Assembly (NCBI GenBank): GCA_020064725.1
Contig: JAGTWJ010000013.1
Coordinates: forward strand, 310,001 to 374,000
Length of the DNA: 64,000 bases
Direction: 5' to 3'
Source: Drechslerella dactyloides
Taxonomy: Eukaryota > Ascomycota > Orbiliomycetes > Orbiliales > Orbiliaceae
The position numbers and the translations under genes are program-made. Under the pieces are notes generated by a model. The model saw only the letters and a program-made list of their open reading frames with translations. It was not told the origin of the DNA and did no database searches. Positions 11,785-26,013 of the stretch are shown here, one piece after another. The stretch's first letter is position 1; every line of letters starts with the position of its first letter.

Positions 11785-14058
11785 TATATAACTATATAAT
11801 ATAGTCTACCTTGATTTAAAAACTGAAAATATATTAAAAATAAGATATATTAATATTGTATATTTGTATGTATAATAAATATCAGGAATCAGTGGTTTAA
11901 TTTTTCTCTAAAGACTTACTTAACTTATAATATAAAAAGAGAGGTGGAAAAGATTATAAAGAGCTGATTATTTGGGTTAAGATTTAATACTAAAGAACTA
12001 TATGTATATAATTAATAGTAATAAGATTTAGTATATATAATTGTAGTAGAAGTATAATATAAATAGAGCTGGGAGTCTATCTGGCTATTAAAGGACCTAT
12101 ATATATTACATATATAATATATCTTAATCTTAGAAATTTTTTTCAACCTATTTCTAGTTTACCTCTTTGATTTTACCTTTTTAAAATAATATAAGTTTGG
12201 GTTTGGTGAGTCATAGGTTAGGTTATTATTAATTAGTATAGGATCTATTAATTAGTTACTAATTAAGATCTGTATCTATATAATTCTAGTAGTATAGTAG
12301 ATATATATATATAACAAGGTTCTAGTTCTAATATATAATAATATCTTATTTTTTCTATTCTAGAGTTAAAATATTATAGTAGTTTATATATTATTCCTAC
12401 CTACTATAGTAGCATCACTATCTATTAGCCTATATATAAAACTATATTTTAGATAATTAAACTAATTAGCTTATTACTTTAATCTTTAATTCTAAATAAT
12501 AATCTTCCACAAACAATATATCTATAGTATTAAGATACTAGTATTACTATAACTATATCTTTATATAATATTTACAATATTATATTATAAGATTCTATAT
12601 TCTTTATAAAAGTACTAGATGAAGATTACTTCTAAAATATATATTTTATTTTTTTTTCTAGAATTTTATTAACCTCTGGATTAGTTTCTTAATTGTTTTC
12701 TTTTATCAGCTTTTTAAATAAGTTATTAAAGATTAATAATTCTAATATTATTTATTTTAGCTAGGCTATTTTCCTTTTTATTATATTCTGGACTGAGACT
12801 TTTGATAGTATTCTCTAATTTAGTAATCTTAAAATTAATTGATGATAAAAAATATTTTAGGTGATTAACTATAACTTTATAGATAAAAGTAGTGTAGGTA
12901 TAGTATCTTAAACCTAGGTTAACAAGTCTAACTAATATAATTTAAAATTTTGGTGGAAATTGCTAATTTAAGAGATAGTTTGCCAGATATAAAAATTTAA
13001 ATTATATAAAAATTAAAGAATAAATAGATTTAGGGTAATATAATTATATTACCTTACTCTTTATATATTTAGAATATTAAAAAAAAATAGTAGACTGTAA
13101 TTTTGTACTAGATAAAAAAGTTTTTAAAGATAAAATCCTATCTTAAAATCCTATAATAATAATTATTTTTATTTTATCAATTTATCTCTTGTTTTTATAT
13201 TATAGGTATTAGGATGTTGTACCCAGTTTATACCACCTAAATATTATTATATAAAATAGTTAGATATTTACTTTATTATAAATAAAATTAATAATATTCT
13301 ATTATACTAATATATTAGATAAGTAGAACTTTGAGTAGAACAAACATATAATTTAAATAGTAGATATTAATTTAGCACTACTTTATTAATATATAATAAT
13401 AATATATTTTAATTAACCTGAGTTACCAAGTCAATTTTCTGTAAAATCTTTAAGATAATATTTCTCTTATATTATTTTATATATAGAAGATATTATAAGC
13501 TATTGTATAACTTGACTTATAGAAACATTTAACTTAAACTTATAGTATATAGATAAAATTATATATTACAATTTCTATATCAACTAATAATAACTATAAT
13601 CTAATATTATCTAAATTAACTAAAATAGTAAGTAAGATAATAAAATAATTATAATTAATATACTAGAAAACTATAGAGACTCTTATATTATATATAGAGA
13701 TATATTAATAAATATTTATTATTTACTTTTTAAAAATCCTATAAATATTTAATAATAAACTATATAAAATTATTTTAGATTATATAAATTTTATTGTTAT
13801 AAAAACTATAGAGAATATCAATATTAAGCTATAAAAAATATTTAGAATTTATAAAGTCTTCTAGAATACTTCTAATAATAACTCAATTAATCATTGGTAA
13901 ACATATATTAATATCTAACTATTATAGTACTATTATTTAACAACATAAAACTTTAAATATTTAAAGAAATACCAAGAAACAAAAATATTATTAGTAATTT
14001 TATTAGAATTTATTTATTCCATTAATAAAGAGTAATCAAGTATTAAGCTATAATTAGA
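11785..14058. other. AT-rich DNA, no gene called
   Basis: RIP-like sequence. I tested it by eye for retroelement motifs and could not support any. Confidence 0.45.
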
Positions 14059-14060
14059 TA

Positions 14061-15953
14061 ACGTATTCCACAAGCGAACAGACCACACAAGCAAGCGGAC
14101 CACCTCTCAACACCAGTACAACTACTCCTCTTCCACACTATATTATTTTTATAATCATTATTATAGTTACTACTATAACTAAATTCCAAGTTATTCTAGC
14201 TATTAAAACTCTAGAAAAAAATCAAAAATTAAATATTTAAGCTATTATTAAACTTTATAATATCTCTTATACTACTCTACTATACTAGTATAACAGCTAT
14301 ACTTCAAAAGTAAACAATACTTCTAAATCACAAAACCTTATAAAATTAAAAAAGAACATTATTATTTAATATATATTTAAACTATTTATACAGTTTTTTC
14401 ATCCTAGATTAAATAGTATAGAAAATATGGTCAACCAGCTACTATCAATATATACTAATAATAACACACAACACATCAGTAAGAATTGGATAATAAACTT
14501 TATAAAACACCACTTAAAGTTCCAGACACATCTGTTTAAAAAATATAATTACTAGTAAGCTAAATATAAAAACCTAAACCTTATTTAAAAATGGTTTTAG
14601 CTTTTATAAGCAACAAAAACAAAATATAATATTATAAATAGTAATATCTATAATTTTAATAAAATAGGCTTTATAATAGATATAATCTCTATAACTATAG
14701 TTATTACAGGAGTTGAAATATATAATAAAGCTAAACTAGCACAGCCTGGGAATCATGAATAAGCAACAATTATTTAAAAAATAGATATAAAAAATTGGGT
14801 AATACTATTATTTATTATTCTAGCTAGTTAACACCACTTAGTTAGCTGGTATATAAAGATCAACTTACTAAATAACTAGGTTATTACACTCTTCAATAAT
14901 AGCTAGATAATAAATAAAATTACTATAAAATAGTTAAAGTATTTCAATCACTTTATAATATAGTATTATATTTTAGATTATCAGTTATTAGTCCTAGATA
15001 GTTATAATAATTATTATTTAATATTTTTTAAGTTTTACTATTAAAAGTATAAAATTATTATAATCTATATATTATTATATTCTTTACATCTTCTTCAACT
15101 ATTAGATATTAGGTGTTTTAAATTATTGAAGCAGGTATATAATTGCTAGATAAAAGATTTAATACATATATATATTAATTATATCAGCAAACTAGAATTC
15201 CTCTCTGAATTCTATAAAACATTTATTACTACAATAATATCTAAGAATATATACAGCAGTTTTGTTGGAGTTGATATTGTATCTTATAATCCTAATAAGA
15301 TTCTCTTAAAGCTAGATATGTAGTTACTAATATCTATCTTAATAAATTTATATCTTAATACTATAAATATAGTAACCATTTAGACAATAAAAATCCTAAT
15401 AAATTTTTTAGAAACTAGTCTATAATTAGAATTTATCAAAAACTAAATTATCTAGTATCAGAATAACTCTTTAATATTATTATTAACTACTATAAACCAA
15501 TTCACTAAAGGAGTACAGATAATAATATACTAGTTAATATTTATATAAATAGAGAATATAATACTATACTTTATTAATAAAATATTAAATAAGTATTAGT
15601 AAATAAAAAAACAATATATATAATATAAAGACATATTTACCATACACCAGATTAATAAAATCCTAAATAATAATATTATAAATAAATAAAATAAATAGAT
15701 AAAATATCTAAACTATTAAAGTAACCCTTAGCTAGAGACTATTTTTAGAAAAATAATTTACTATAATAATTATAATAAATTTAAATATAATATTTAAATA
15801 TATTAGTAGATATTTTAAATATATAATTTAAGTAAACTAATATATATATAGCCTAGTATAATAGTAGTGTGGCTGTGAAGCCAGTGTTTTTACTGGGGTA
15901 GGGTGTTAAGGTGGTCCACTCGCTTGTGTGGTCCGCTTGCTTGTGGAATACGT
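14061..15953 (+). mobile_element. Fot1/pogo-type transposon, RIP-dead ('GGACC' subfamily)
   Basis: A complete element of 1,893 bp between TA at 14059-14060 and 15954-15955. Ends read inward ACGTATTCCACAAGCGAACAG on the left and ACGTATTCCACAAGCAAGCGG on the right, each followed by a second AAGC-type motif. A transposase relic runs on the plus strand from about 14160 to 15830. It lines up with the open copy at 45937-47550 through the DDE region but has stops throughout, and the first catalytic Asp is now Asn (NFNK for NFDE). It retains the helix-turn-helix segment (about 14490-14530) that the open copy lacks. Confidence 0.92.
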
Positions 15954-15955
15954 TA

Positions 15956-17773
15956 TAGGTATTATTTAAAGTAGTTAAGTAATCTAAATATTAAGAAAGA
16001 TTTTCCATATTAAATTAAGATATTACACATAGACATTATTAAAGCTAGGATCATCTATCTTTAATATATATAATAATACTTCTACTAAATAAATATCTTA
16101 TAGTTGAAAAAGGAGAACATAAGACCTATTTACTATTTAGTAGTCTATTCTAAGGTACCTTAATAAAAATATTCCTTTTATAAGATTTAGAAACTTATAT
16201 AGAGCAAACTTATTTATATATAATATATAAATAATAATAAAGTTAATATACTATAGAAATAAAATTACTAGTCTAGTTATTACTTTAATAGTAAGCCTAT
16301 AAATACTCAAATAAAAAATAAAATAAAATTAATAATTTTTATAAGATATATATTTTAGTAGAAATATTCTTTAATTATTAATAAGCCTAAATAATAGGGT
16401 TCCTGGTAGATTATCTATTTTTATTATTAAAAAGGTTCTTTTAATAATTTTAATTTCAACAAAACTATATTTTTTAGTAAGATTAGTATACCTATTAAAT
16501 TTTATAAGCTAAGATAAAAGATTAATAAAACTAAATTAAGAAAAAGTTCTATTATATATTTGGTTATTGGTTTGTTGTATAATTATTTTTTTATAGCTAA
16601 GATAAATACTTTAAATTATCAAGATTATATATATAAGAGGTTTCTTAAGATTTTATTATTAAAAAAGAGTAATTTTGGTTAATACACTATCTACCTAAAG
16701 TTTATATAGTATAAAAAGTTATAATAATATATATTAGTATAAGAAAATTTAAAATCTTTGTAGAAATATTTATATATATAATTATACTAATACTTTAGAA
16801 TAGTATATATTTAAAAGTTAATCTATTTTTTTTATTAATATATATATCTAAATTATTTTATTATTTATATTTTTTATTAATTTTTATTCTTAATTGTTTT
16901 TACAAATTATAAACTATTATAATCTTTAAATATATTAAATTAAGTTACTATTAAACTATTAATACCAAGTTTTTATTTTTAAGCTATAAAAGTTTTAATA
17001 TAATATTCTTAAAGTTACTAGTATTTATACTACTAGTTATATCTATCTATATTTTTCTTAATACTATATTATATTTTTAAAGCTAAGAATTTAGTCTCTG
17101 TTACTAAATATTAGACCCAAATAATTTTATTATAAAAATATAATAATTTGTGATATATTTGATTATACTAATAGGAAGTACTATTAACTTTAAATAGATA
17201 AATAATATAAAATAACTAGAAGAATGAGTAATAAATAAAAGTTTAATTTTAGATATAAAAAAAATTATAACTATATTATTAAGATCTTTATTGAAATAAT
17301 TTATTTATATTAGTTTTTTATCTTAGGTAGTAAGATAATAACTTCTTATAATATAAAATAAGATTATTATAGTTAATAGAAAAAGATATATATTATAAAT
17401 TACTTTTTTTATCTTCTTTAATTATAAATTTAATAAATTTATATATTTTATATAAGCTTCTTTAGAATATATATTATATGATTAAAATAATATAGTTTTT
17501 AGTATATAGTGATCTTATAGTACCAAACTAATATAAAATAAGAAGAAGTATATAATTAAAATACTATATTTAGAAAAATATATTTTAATTAGTAAAAATA
17601 TATATATACTTATTAAATATAATCTTCCATATTTATAAAAGGTGATATATATAAATATATATTCTACTAGTCCAATTATTTAATAGGTATAACTATCTAA
17701 TTAAGTTGTATACTATATATAATACTCTAGATTAAAAGAGATTAATATCTATATTAATATTTAACAAAGTAGA
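15956..17773. other. AT-rich DNA, no gene called
   Basis: RIP-like sequence. Plus-strand translation from about 16080 to 16750 shows protein-like runs with stops, so a decayed gene is possible, but the family was not recognised. Confidence 0.42.
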
Positions 17774-17775
17774 TA

Positions 17776-19666
17776 ACGTCAATGATAAGCAGCCAGCACA
17801 GACAAGCAAGCAGCACAGCTCCCTACCTTACCCTAATAAAAAATCCAGCTATATTACTACTATTAAATAATTTCCTACCTTAGAAATAAGAAATTATTTA
17901 TTTAAATTCTAAAGATACTTGTTAATAGATTTAAATATTATATTTAGTCTTATTATAATTATTATAGTAATATATATATATAATATTACTTTTTAGCTAA
18001 GAGATATACTAACATTTTAGAAAGGCTAGCTACCTAACTACTTTATTTATAGTATCACTATCTAGGATTCTATCAGCCTAGTGTATAGTTAGTATACCCC
18101 TATACTATATATACTATTTTTTCAATTATTAGCATTTATTTAGTAGTTTATTTATAAAACAAAGTATTATATTCTTTATATATATAAGTATTATTTAGTA
18201 TATTATTATCTATACTTTTTTAGATAGTTGGTCTACAACTGCTAACAATAATATAGGAGAGTTATTCTAGTGTTAGATAATCTGGTTTTTAATCAAATTT
18301 GTTTATAAGCTAATTTCTAATAAATTTAATAATATTTTTATAGTCTAGGTAGCTACCATATTTACAATATCTAGGTATAAATTTACTAAAATAGCTGCTA
18401 ATAATTGTATATCTAGTTTTAATAGAATTCTATTAAGATTATAAAGTATAATACTAGTTTCAGCAAAGCTACTACATATATTTTTAAGTATTATTATAGC
18501 AATAAATATCTTATGAAACTTAAAGAAAAACTCCAGTTTAAAAATATAGCTAATATATGTATATATTAAAGTCTTTATTTTATAATTATATATCTGCTTC
18601 AATAGCCCAAAGCAGCCAACATCTAATAACTAAAGGATATATAAAGAATATGATAGTATACAAATAATAATAATCTTTTATTCCTAGTAATATAGTTTAA
18701 AGGCTACTGAGTAGTAGTTTTTATAGCTATCTAGGATTAATAGTCAATAGTCTAAAAAGCAGTATCATACTATAAATTTATTAAAATACTTTAGCTATTT
18801 AAGAGCCAACTTATTTGTTATCTAATTATTATTAAAAAATATAATTACCCAATTTTTTAGTAGACTAATTCCTATATACTAACTTACTAAATAGTATTTT
18901 CTAGTAAAAATAATAAATAATAATACTATATACTCTTCTACACCTATCCCCTAAATAATTATTATCTATTTATAGCTTTTAAACTATATAAACTTTACTT
19001 TATTATATATTTTAATACTTATTACTATAATAGTTATAGATATTATACCTATTACAAAACTAATCTTATCAAAGTTATAGATATTATTATCTATAATACT
19101 ATACTTAGCCTTTATTATCTTTATCAACTAAAACTATTTATTTATAAGTACCAGATCTTTATATTTTATTTATTAATAATTATACTTTTTAAAAAAATAT
19201 ATTTATAGTTCTAAACAATATCTAACAAAGTTACTAATTTATTTCTTATTAATATATTAAGTACTATTATTACTATATATTAATAATAACTAATTAACTA
19301 TATTTTCTATATTAAATAATCTAAGATAAAAAGACTATACAAATAACTTAAATATATATTATATAACAATATCTTTTTCTAATTATATAAGATTCTACAA
19401 CTTTAAGATATTTTTATTATATAAAAAACAATTACTATAATAATATACTAAAATTCTATATAAAATATTATATAACTTAACAACTATTTAAATATTTAAA
19501 ATTTTATTCTTTTTTAATACCTTAATAACTAAAGTAATACAAGATTCAACTATAATAGCAACCATTATTATAATTATAATAATATATAATATCAAAGATA
19601 ACTTATTAGGGGTGCTTTGAAAAATGTGCCGGTCACTTGTCTGTGCCAGCCGCTTATCATTGACGT
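17776..19666 (-). mobile_element. Fot1/pogo-type transposon, RIP-dead ('GGCAC' subfamily)
   Basis: A complete element of 1,891 bp between TA at 17774-17775 and 19667-19668. Ends read inward ACGTCAATGATAAGCAGCC and ACGTCAATGATAAGCGGCT, with a second motif of the AAGYGACCGGCAC type. The first 11 bases equal those of the open copy at 45835. The transposase relic is on the minus strand, from about 19565 to 17870. Reversed, 18595-18635 corresponds to the third catalytic-Asp region (DIGCFGPLK in the open copy). The minus open frame at 18345-18602 is a remnant of its C-terminal half. Confidence 0.9.
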
Positions 19667-19668
19667 TA

Positions 19669-21037
19669 TTTAAAATTAAAACTTCTTTTTCTATATAAAT
19701 AATATAGTTAGATTATTTTATATTTTATTAGTTCTATTATTATTATTTATATCTTTTTCTATACTAAATAATTAAAAAATAATCACTATATATCCATCAA
19801 AGATTTTTCTATAATATTATTAATAACTATAGATATCTTTTTTAAAAAACTATTCTTTAGTTATACTATATTAATTCTATTTTTAGTTTTACTTTAGTAA
19901 TATATTATAGTATTATATATAAGTAAGAATTAGAAGAATTATAGTTTTATAAACTAAATTTATATAATTTATAGAAAATAAAATATATTTAATTTTATAA
20001 TTTCTAACAAAGTTATTTATCTATATATATAAAGAATTTATATATATAATTAAATTAATATTATAATAATATTTTTATAAATTATAATTTGTATTATACC
20101 AACTATAAGTTTGATATTAGTGAAGGGTTTAAGAGAACTTATAATTAATATTTATAATAGAATTAATAAAGTTGATTTTCTTATTTTAATAATAAACTTT
20201 AGAAGAATTATAAATTTTATTTTTTTATTTATTATAGTTTTTAGAATAGAGATAGTTTATTTTATTAGTTATAATATTGGTTATGCTGATTTGATGTTAT
20301 TTTTATTAGAATTATATTTTAGGATTTTAATATTTAGGATCTTATTTAATTAGTTGTAAGTTACCTTTAATAGCTTTTTAAGATAATATATAAAACTTAA
20401 ATATAATAATATTTAATAATAATAATAAGGGTTTAATTTTTAAAAAATTAAAATATATTATTTTATCTATAATTATTAATTAAAATATTAGATTTTTTAT
20501 AGTAGATTAATATATAATTTATATATAGTATAATATACTAAAGTTATAATTTTTAGTAAAATCTTTAATTTGATATTATAATATCTAGTAATGAATCTAT
20601 TTTAGTAGATAGAATATTAGTATATATAATAATTTTTAGTCTATTTAAATATATTTTTAATATTAATAAAGATGGGTTCTTGATTAAGCTTCTTAAAAAA
20701 CTCTTAATATTTAATAATTAGATATTATTTTTTTTTAATTTAATTTATTTATCTTTAATTTTAATAATTTTATAATATATTAATAATAAGAGAACTTCTA
20801 CTAACTTTTTTCCTAAGTCATTTGTTTTTGTTTTTTCTTTAATAGTAATTATAAGTAGATTGTCTATTTATATTTAACTTATTATCTTAGATATTAAGAT
20901 CTAGGAGGAATGTAATGTCTAGTATATAAGGTTTTTGTTATTAAGAAAGGTGAAAGTTTAAAAGATTTAGTATATTAAGATTCTAGAGAATTAATATATT
21001 TTATATAAATTTAATTGAAATTAAAAAAAAAAATAGA
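19669..21037. other. AT-rich DNA, no gene called
   Basis: RIP-like sequence. The plus open frame at 20111-20353 is hydrophobic and AT-driven. Translation near 20090-20400 looks protein-like in more than one frame, so no frame can be preferred. Confidence 0.4.
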
Positions 21038-21039
21038 TA

Positions 21040-22128
21040 ACGTGTATGATAAGTGACCGGATCAGACAAGTGACTGGATTACCCTACTTAGTTAAATATT
21101 TTACTAAACACCTTTTATTTAATATTATAATAAATATTTATTATAAAATTATAAAAAAAAATACTTTAAAATAAATATATATTCAAAGAAATTAATTATC
21201 ATTTTTTTAATTTTTTAATATTAATATTAAATTAATAATAATTATTTTAAATATTATAAAAAACAACACAAACTTTTAGATGTTTGACTGTAAATATCTA
21301 AGTAATTTATAAATAAAAACTTCTAAAAATTAAAAATATAATAAATTATTATATAATCTAAAATTATAGAGAGTTTTAGTTTATTATATTAAAAATTAGG
21401 CTTTATAAAGGTGGCTAAAGTTGGTACAATACATCCAACTATTTTTTAAAAAATTATATATAAAAATATTATAAAAAAATTTTAAAAAAATTTAGTTTAA
21501 TTTTAATATATTAAAAATTTATTATTTTATTTTTTTGAAATTTTTTTATATATTATATAATTTAATATTAATATTTTTAATTTCTATTATAAAAAATTAT
21601 AAAAAATTGAATTTTCGACAAAAAAAATTAAAAAAAATTAGAAAAATTATAATTTAATCTTATTTAATCTAATATTAATTTTTTTAATTTTTTTTATAAT
21701 ATTTTTATATATAATTTTTTAAAAAATAGTTGGATGTATTGTACCAACTTTAGCCACCTTTATAAAGCCTAATTTTTAATATAATAAGCTAGAACTCTCT
21801 ATAATCCTAGATTATATAATAATTTATTATATCTTCAATTTTTAGAAGTTTTTATTTATAAATTACTTAGATATTTACAGTCAAACACCTAAAAGTTTGT
21901 GTTGTTTTTTATAATATTTAAAATAATTATTATTAATTTAATATTAATATTAAAAAATTAAAAAAATGATAATTAATCTCTTTGAATATATATTTATTTT
22001 AAAGTATTTTTTTTTATAATTTTATAATAGATATTTATTATAATATTAAATAAAAGGTGTTTGGTGGGGTGTTTGACTGAGTGGGGTGATCCGGTCGCTT
22101 GTCTGATCCGGTCGCTTATCATACACGT
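21040..22128. mobile_element. Fold-back (palindromic) element, 1.09 kb, copy 2
   Basis: A second member of the family at 3476-4562, 1,089 bp, flanked by TA (21038-21039 and 22129-22130). Ends read inward ACGTGTATGATAAGTGACCGG and ACGTGTATGATAAGCGACCGG. The arms pair almost end to end around 21585. The inner pair GTTGGTACAATACATCC (about 21420) is mirrored near 21730. It is more RIP-degraded than copy 1. It lies just upstream of the NLR relic and may have landed in that gene's 5' part. Confidence 0.87.
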
Positions 22129-22399
22129 TATGGATTATAGAAGTGCTATATATATATATTAGTATATACCTTATTTTGCAAGCTATAATTACAATATAGT
22201 ATTTATTAAGATATAATATTAAATTAACTAAATTCTATAATATTACTTTTATATAACTAAATATTATATAACACTAAGCTAAATCTTAATCTAAATATAG
22301 TATAAAAAAAAGATATTCTAATAATAGAATCTTTTTATTAAAGTTTTAAGAACCAAAAACTCCTATTAATTTATTTATTTAATAATAGTTAGCTTGGGG

Positions 22400-23130
22400 T
22401 TCTAACTATAGTAAATACTATTATTTAAATACTTTAAAACTTTTTATCTATAAAAACTAGTTTAATAGTAAAGATTATTAATAAAACACCAGTACTACTA
22501 GAATATAATATTAAATTAGATAATATTATTATAAGTATACTAGTGCTAAGATTTAAAGATGTTATATAATACAACTTTAGGAAAACAATATAAAAAAGTT
22601 AATAGGTTTAAACCAAAACCCCTAATAAATTACTAAAATAATTTCTAATAATAGTAGCCAAATTTAAAATAGAATTTCTGCTGCTATAGGAAAATTATAA
22701 AATTAATAATATTATCATTAAAATCTTAAACTATGGGGCTGTTTTTTAAAATTTTGTCTGCCCATCAAACAATAGTGATTAACTCTTCTAAGTGGATTAT
22801 AAATACCTTTTTAAAAATATATCTTGTAAATAATATAAGATCAACAAGGTAGTAGAAAAGGCTTCCTACCTATATAACCAACTGTATATTCACTATAAAC
22901 TAATTACATCCAACAATTAAACTATAAAATATGGCATAACTAGAGACTATTTGATATAAAAGTATAAGATGCTATACTTTGAAATAAAGATAGTGGGTCT
23001 AATAAATAAGTTGTCTTTGCTAGTAATTTAAAGTATTTATAATTATTCTGATAGCTATAAAAGCAAGCTATAGCAACCTTACATAGTATTATTTACTGTT
23101 GTTTTTATAAAGATGCTTTTGCTTTAATTA
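22400..23130 (+). pseudogene. PNP_UDP_1 domain part of the NLR relic
   Basis: The effector/sensor-like N-terminal domain. The best preserved signature is near 23035-23070, where SIYNYSDSYKSK stands for the nucleoside-phosphorylase end motif G-I-C-D/N-Y-S/A-D-S-H-K. Directly before it, LYFEIKIVGLINKL corresponds to LCFEMEAAGLMN. The frame shifts near 22700. Confidence 0.78.
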
Positions 23131-23277
23131 CTACTCAAAGGTTAGAACAGCCTTATCTAGACCTCTGGTTGTTTTGTTGATTTGGATCCCTAATGGTCGT
23201 TAAACTGATTCTGGCAAACAGTAGCAAACAGTCAGAGCAATCGAACCGAAAAATTATTCTTAACCAGCCACCTGGGT

Positions 23278-23524
23278 GACAATGAAAAGTAAACAACAAG
23301 ACATTTTTTAGTAATCTGATAGATATTTAGTTTAAGATCTTGACATAGATAATAAAGAAAAGCACAACAATCTTTATATTGTTGGAGTCTCTAAGAAAAA
23401 GAGATTCTACTGGTGTTTTTAAAAATATTTTTTGTAGGTTATTGCGAAAATTATGGGCTGTTAAATTCTAGTACTTCAAAATTTTGATGTGGTGCCCACT
23501 TCTCATTATTTACTTTTCATTGTT
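23278..23524. mobile_element. 247-bp MITE inserted in the NLR relic
   Basis: Terminal inverted repeats begin GACAATGAAAAGTAAAC on the left and AACAATGAAAAGTAAAT on the right. They are flanked by an exact ACCTGGGT duplication (23270-23277 and 23525-23532). If the next G is counted the duplication is 9 bp. An 8-bp duplication would fit hAT and 9 bp would fit Mutator-like elements. There is no coding capacity. Removing one duplication and the element restores the linker leading into PIAEGAAF. It is unrelated to the TA-targeting families elsewhere in the window. Confidence 0.82.
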
Positions 23525-23533
23525 ACCTGGGTG

Positions 23534-24118
23534 CTAGCCTATTGCTGAAGGGGCAGCCTTCGGGAGCCTACGTGGACTGGTACAAGCTGGAGTACCTAGA
23601 TGGGATTTGGGTAAACCTTCTGAACCATATTATAAAATGGGTAGATAATTTTTAGAAGAAAAATATATTCTGGCTGGTTGGCAGGGCCAAGACTAGGAAG
23701 TCTACTATCTTTTGAATAATAGCCAGGAAATTGTAGAAGAAAGAGTAGCTTATGGCTAATTTCTTTTTTAAGAGAAGTGAAGCTGATTGTAATAATAGCA
23801 AAAGATTCTTCTGCATAATGTTGAGTGTTTAAAAAGTAATCTAAGCTTATCTAGATATCTTTATAAAGGTATTGAAAAAGTAGTTTAATAAGCTAATCTT
23901 ATAGCCTCTTTCTAAAGCCAAGTTTATATTTTATAGGCTAAAATTAGTTTTACTGATTAATATACTGAACAAGTGTGATAGAGGAAAAGATATAGAAGAT
24001 ATCATATTTCTACTTGCTTAGCTAAAAGATATATAATCTATAGATATATAAGTTTTTTTAATTAATAGATCTAACCTGCTAATTTATTTTTTGTTTAAGA
24101 GATTATTAGAAGATATAT
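23534..24118 (+). pseudogene. NACHT NTPase part of the NLR relic
   Basis: The nucleotide-binding domain that drives oligomerisation in NLR proteins. A P-loop relic at about 23680-23709 reads GRAKTRKST, two G-to-A steps from the canonical AGTGKST. Following segments NFFFKRSEAD, then FNKLIL*PLSK, match the spacing of fungal NACHT domains. Stops are common, mostly TAG and TAA where CAG, TGG or CAA are expected. It is interrupted at 24118 by the transposon insertion. Confidence 0.8.
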
Positions 24119-24119
24119 A

Positions 24120-26011
24120 ACGTGCGCGATAAGCGACCGGGCCGGACAAGCGACCGGGCCACACACACTGTCTACACACCTTCTCTCTCTATCATTAGTA
24201 TACACCACCACTACCATTGTAATGGCTACCTCTATGACTAAATTCTATATTATTTTAGCTTCCAAAGCTTTTAAGAAAAATAAAAATTTAAATATTTGGG
24301 CTACTATAAAATTATATAGTGTCCCTAAAATTATCCTTATTTACTGGTGTAGTGGCTATACTGTGAAGGTGGATAGTTATTTTAAATCACAGAATCTTAT
24401 ATAGCTAGAAGAAAATATTATTATTTAGTATATATTTGAGTTGTATATATACTTTTTTTATTTTAAACTTAATAGTGTAGAAGATATAGCCAATTAACTG
24501 CTGTTAATATATAATAATAATAGTATATAATATATTGATAAGAGATAGACTAATAACTTTGTTAAATATTATCTAGAGTTATAGATATATTTATCTAGGA
24601 AATACAATTATTAGTGAGTAAAATATAAAAACTCTATACTTATCAACAAATAATTCTAGTTAATAGAGGTTGTAAAATGTAAATATAGTATTATAGATAG
24701 TGATATTTATAACTTTAATAAAATAAGCTTTATAATAGATATAATATCTACAACTACTATTATTATAGGTGTAGAAATACATAATAAAACAAAGCTAGTA
24801 CAACCTGGGAACTATAAATAGATAATAATTATTTAGAAAATAGGGGTAAAAGATTATATAGTGTTATTATTTATTGTTCTTACTAGGTAATACTATCTAA
24901 TAAACTGGTATACAGGAATAAAACTACTAAAGGATTAGGTAATCATATTTTCTAATAATAGTTGGATAACAAATAAACTAGCCCTTAAGTAATTAAAACA
25001 CTTTAATAAATTTATAATATAATATTGTATTTTAGACTACTAGCTCTTAGTCCTAAATAATTACAAAAGTCATTATTTAACTATCTTTAAACTTTATTAC
25101 TAAAAATATAAGATTATTATAATTTATATACTACTATATTCTTCACATTTTTTTCAGCTATTAGATATTAGCTGCTTTAAACCATTAAAACAAATATATA
25201 GCTATCAAATAGAAAATTTAATATATATATACATTAATTATATCTTTAAGCTAGAGTTCCTCTTTAAATTCTACAAAACATTTATTACTGTAATAATATT
25301 AAAAAATATATATAGTAGTTTTGTTAGTATTAGTATTATACTTTATAATCCTAATAAAATTCTATTAAAGCTAGATATATAGTTACTAATAGTTATATTA
25401 GTAAATTTATATCCAAATATTATAAATATAACTATTATCTAGATAATAAAAATACTATTAAACCCAACAAAAGCTAGCCTACAAGTAGGCCTAATTAAAA
25501 ATCAAATTACCCAATATCAGATTAATTCTTCTATATTACTACTAACTACTATAGATTAGCTATCTAAAGGAACATAGACAATAATACACTAAATAGTATT
25601 TATATATATAAAAAATATAATGCTTTACTCTACAAATAAGCTGCTAAGTAAGCACCAGAAGCTGAAAAAATAGTATATATAATATAGAGGCATATTCACT
25701 ATATACCAAACTAATAAACTAATATACAATAATACTATAGGTAATATAGTTATATCACTAATACCCCCAAAATACCAGCATACCTTCCAGCCAGAGGCTA
25801 CTACCACACATATACACCATTATAGTAATTATAGCAAGCCTAGCCATAATATTCAAACATACCAGCAGACATCTTTAGAATCCAAATAAATAATTTCCTG
25901 GTTCTAGGCCAGGAAACTAAGCACTAATAGCAGTATAACTAATAATTTTATCAGGATAGGGTGGCGAGGTAACCCGGTCGCTTGTCCAGCCCGGTCGCTT
26001 ATCGTGCACGT
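24120..26011 (+). mobile_element. Fot1/pogo-type transposon, RIP-dead ('GGGCC' subfamily)
   Basis: A complete element of 1,892 bp between TA at 24118-24119 and 26012-26013, inserted in the NACHT part of the NLR relic. Ends read inward ACGTGCGCGATAAGCGACC and ACGTGCACGATAAGCGACC, each with a second AAGCGACCGGGC-type motif. A transposase relic runs on the plus strand from the ATG at 24222 (MATSMTKFYI...) to about 25880, with many stops. The opening 60 codons are still open. Its TIR is closest to those of the two fold-back elements, so it represents their likely parent family. Confidence 0.92.
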
Positions 26012-26013
26012 TA

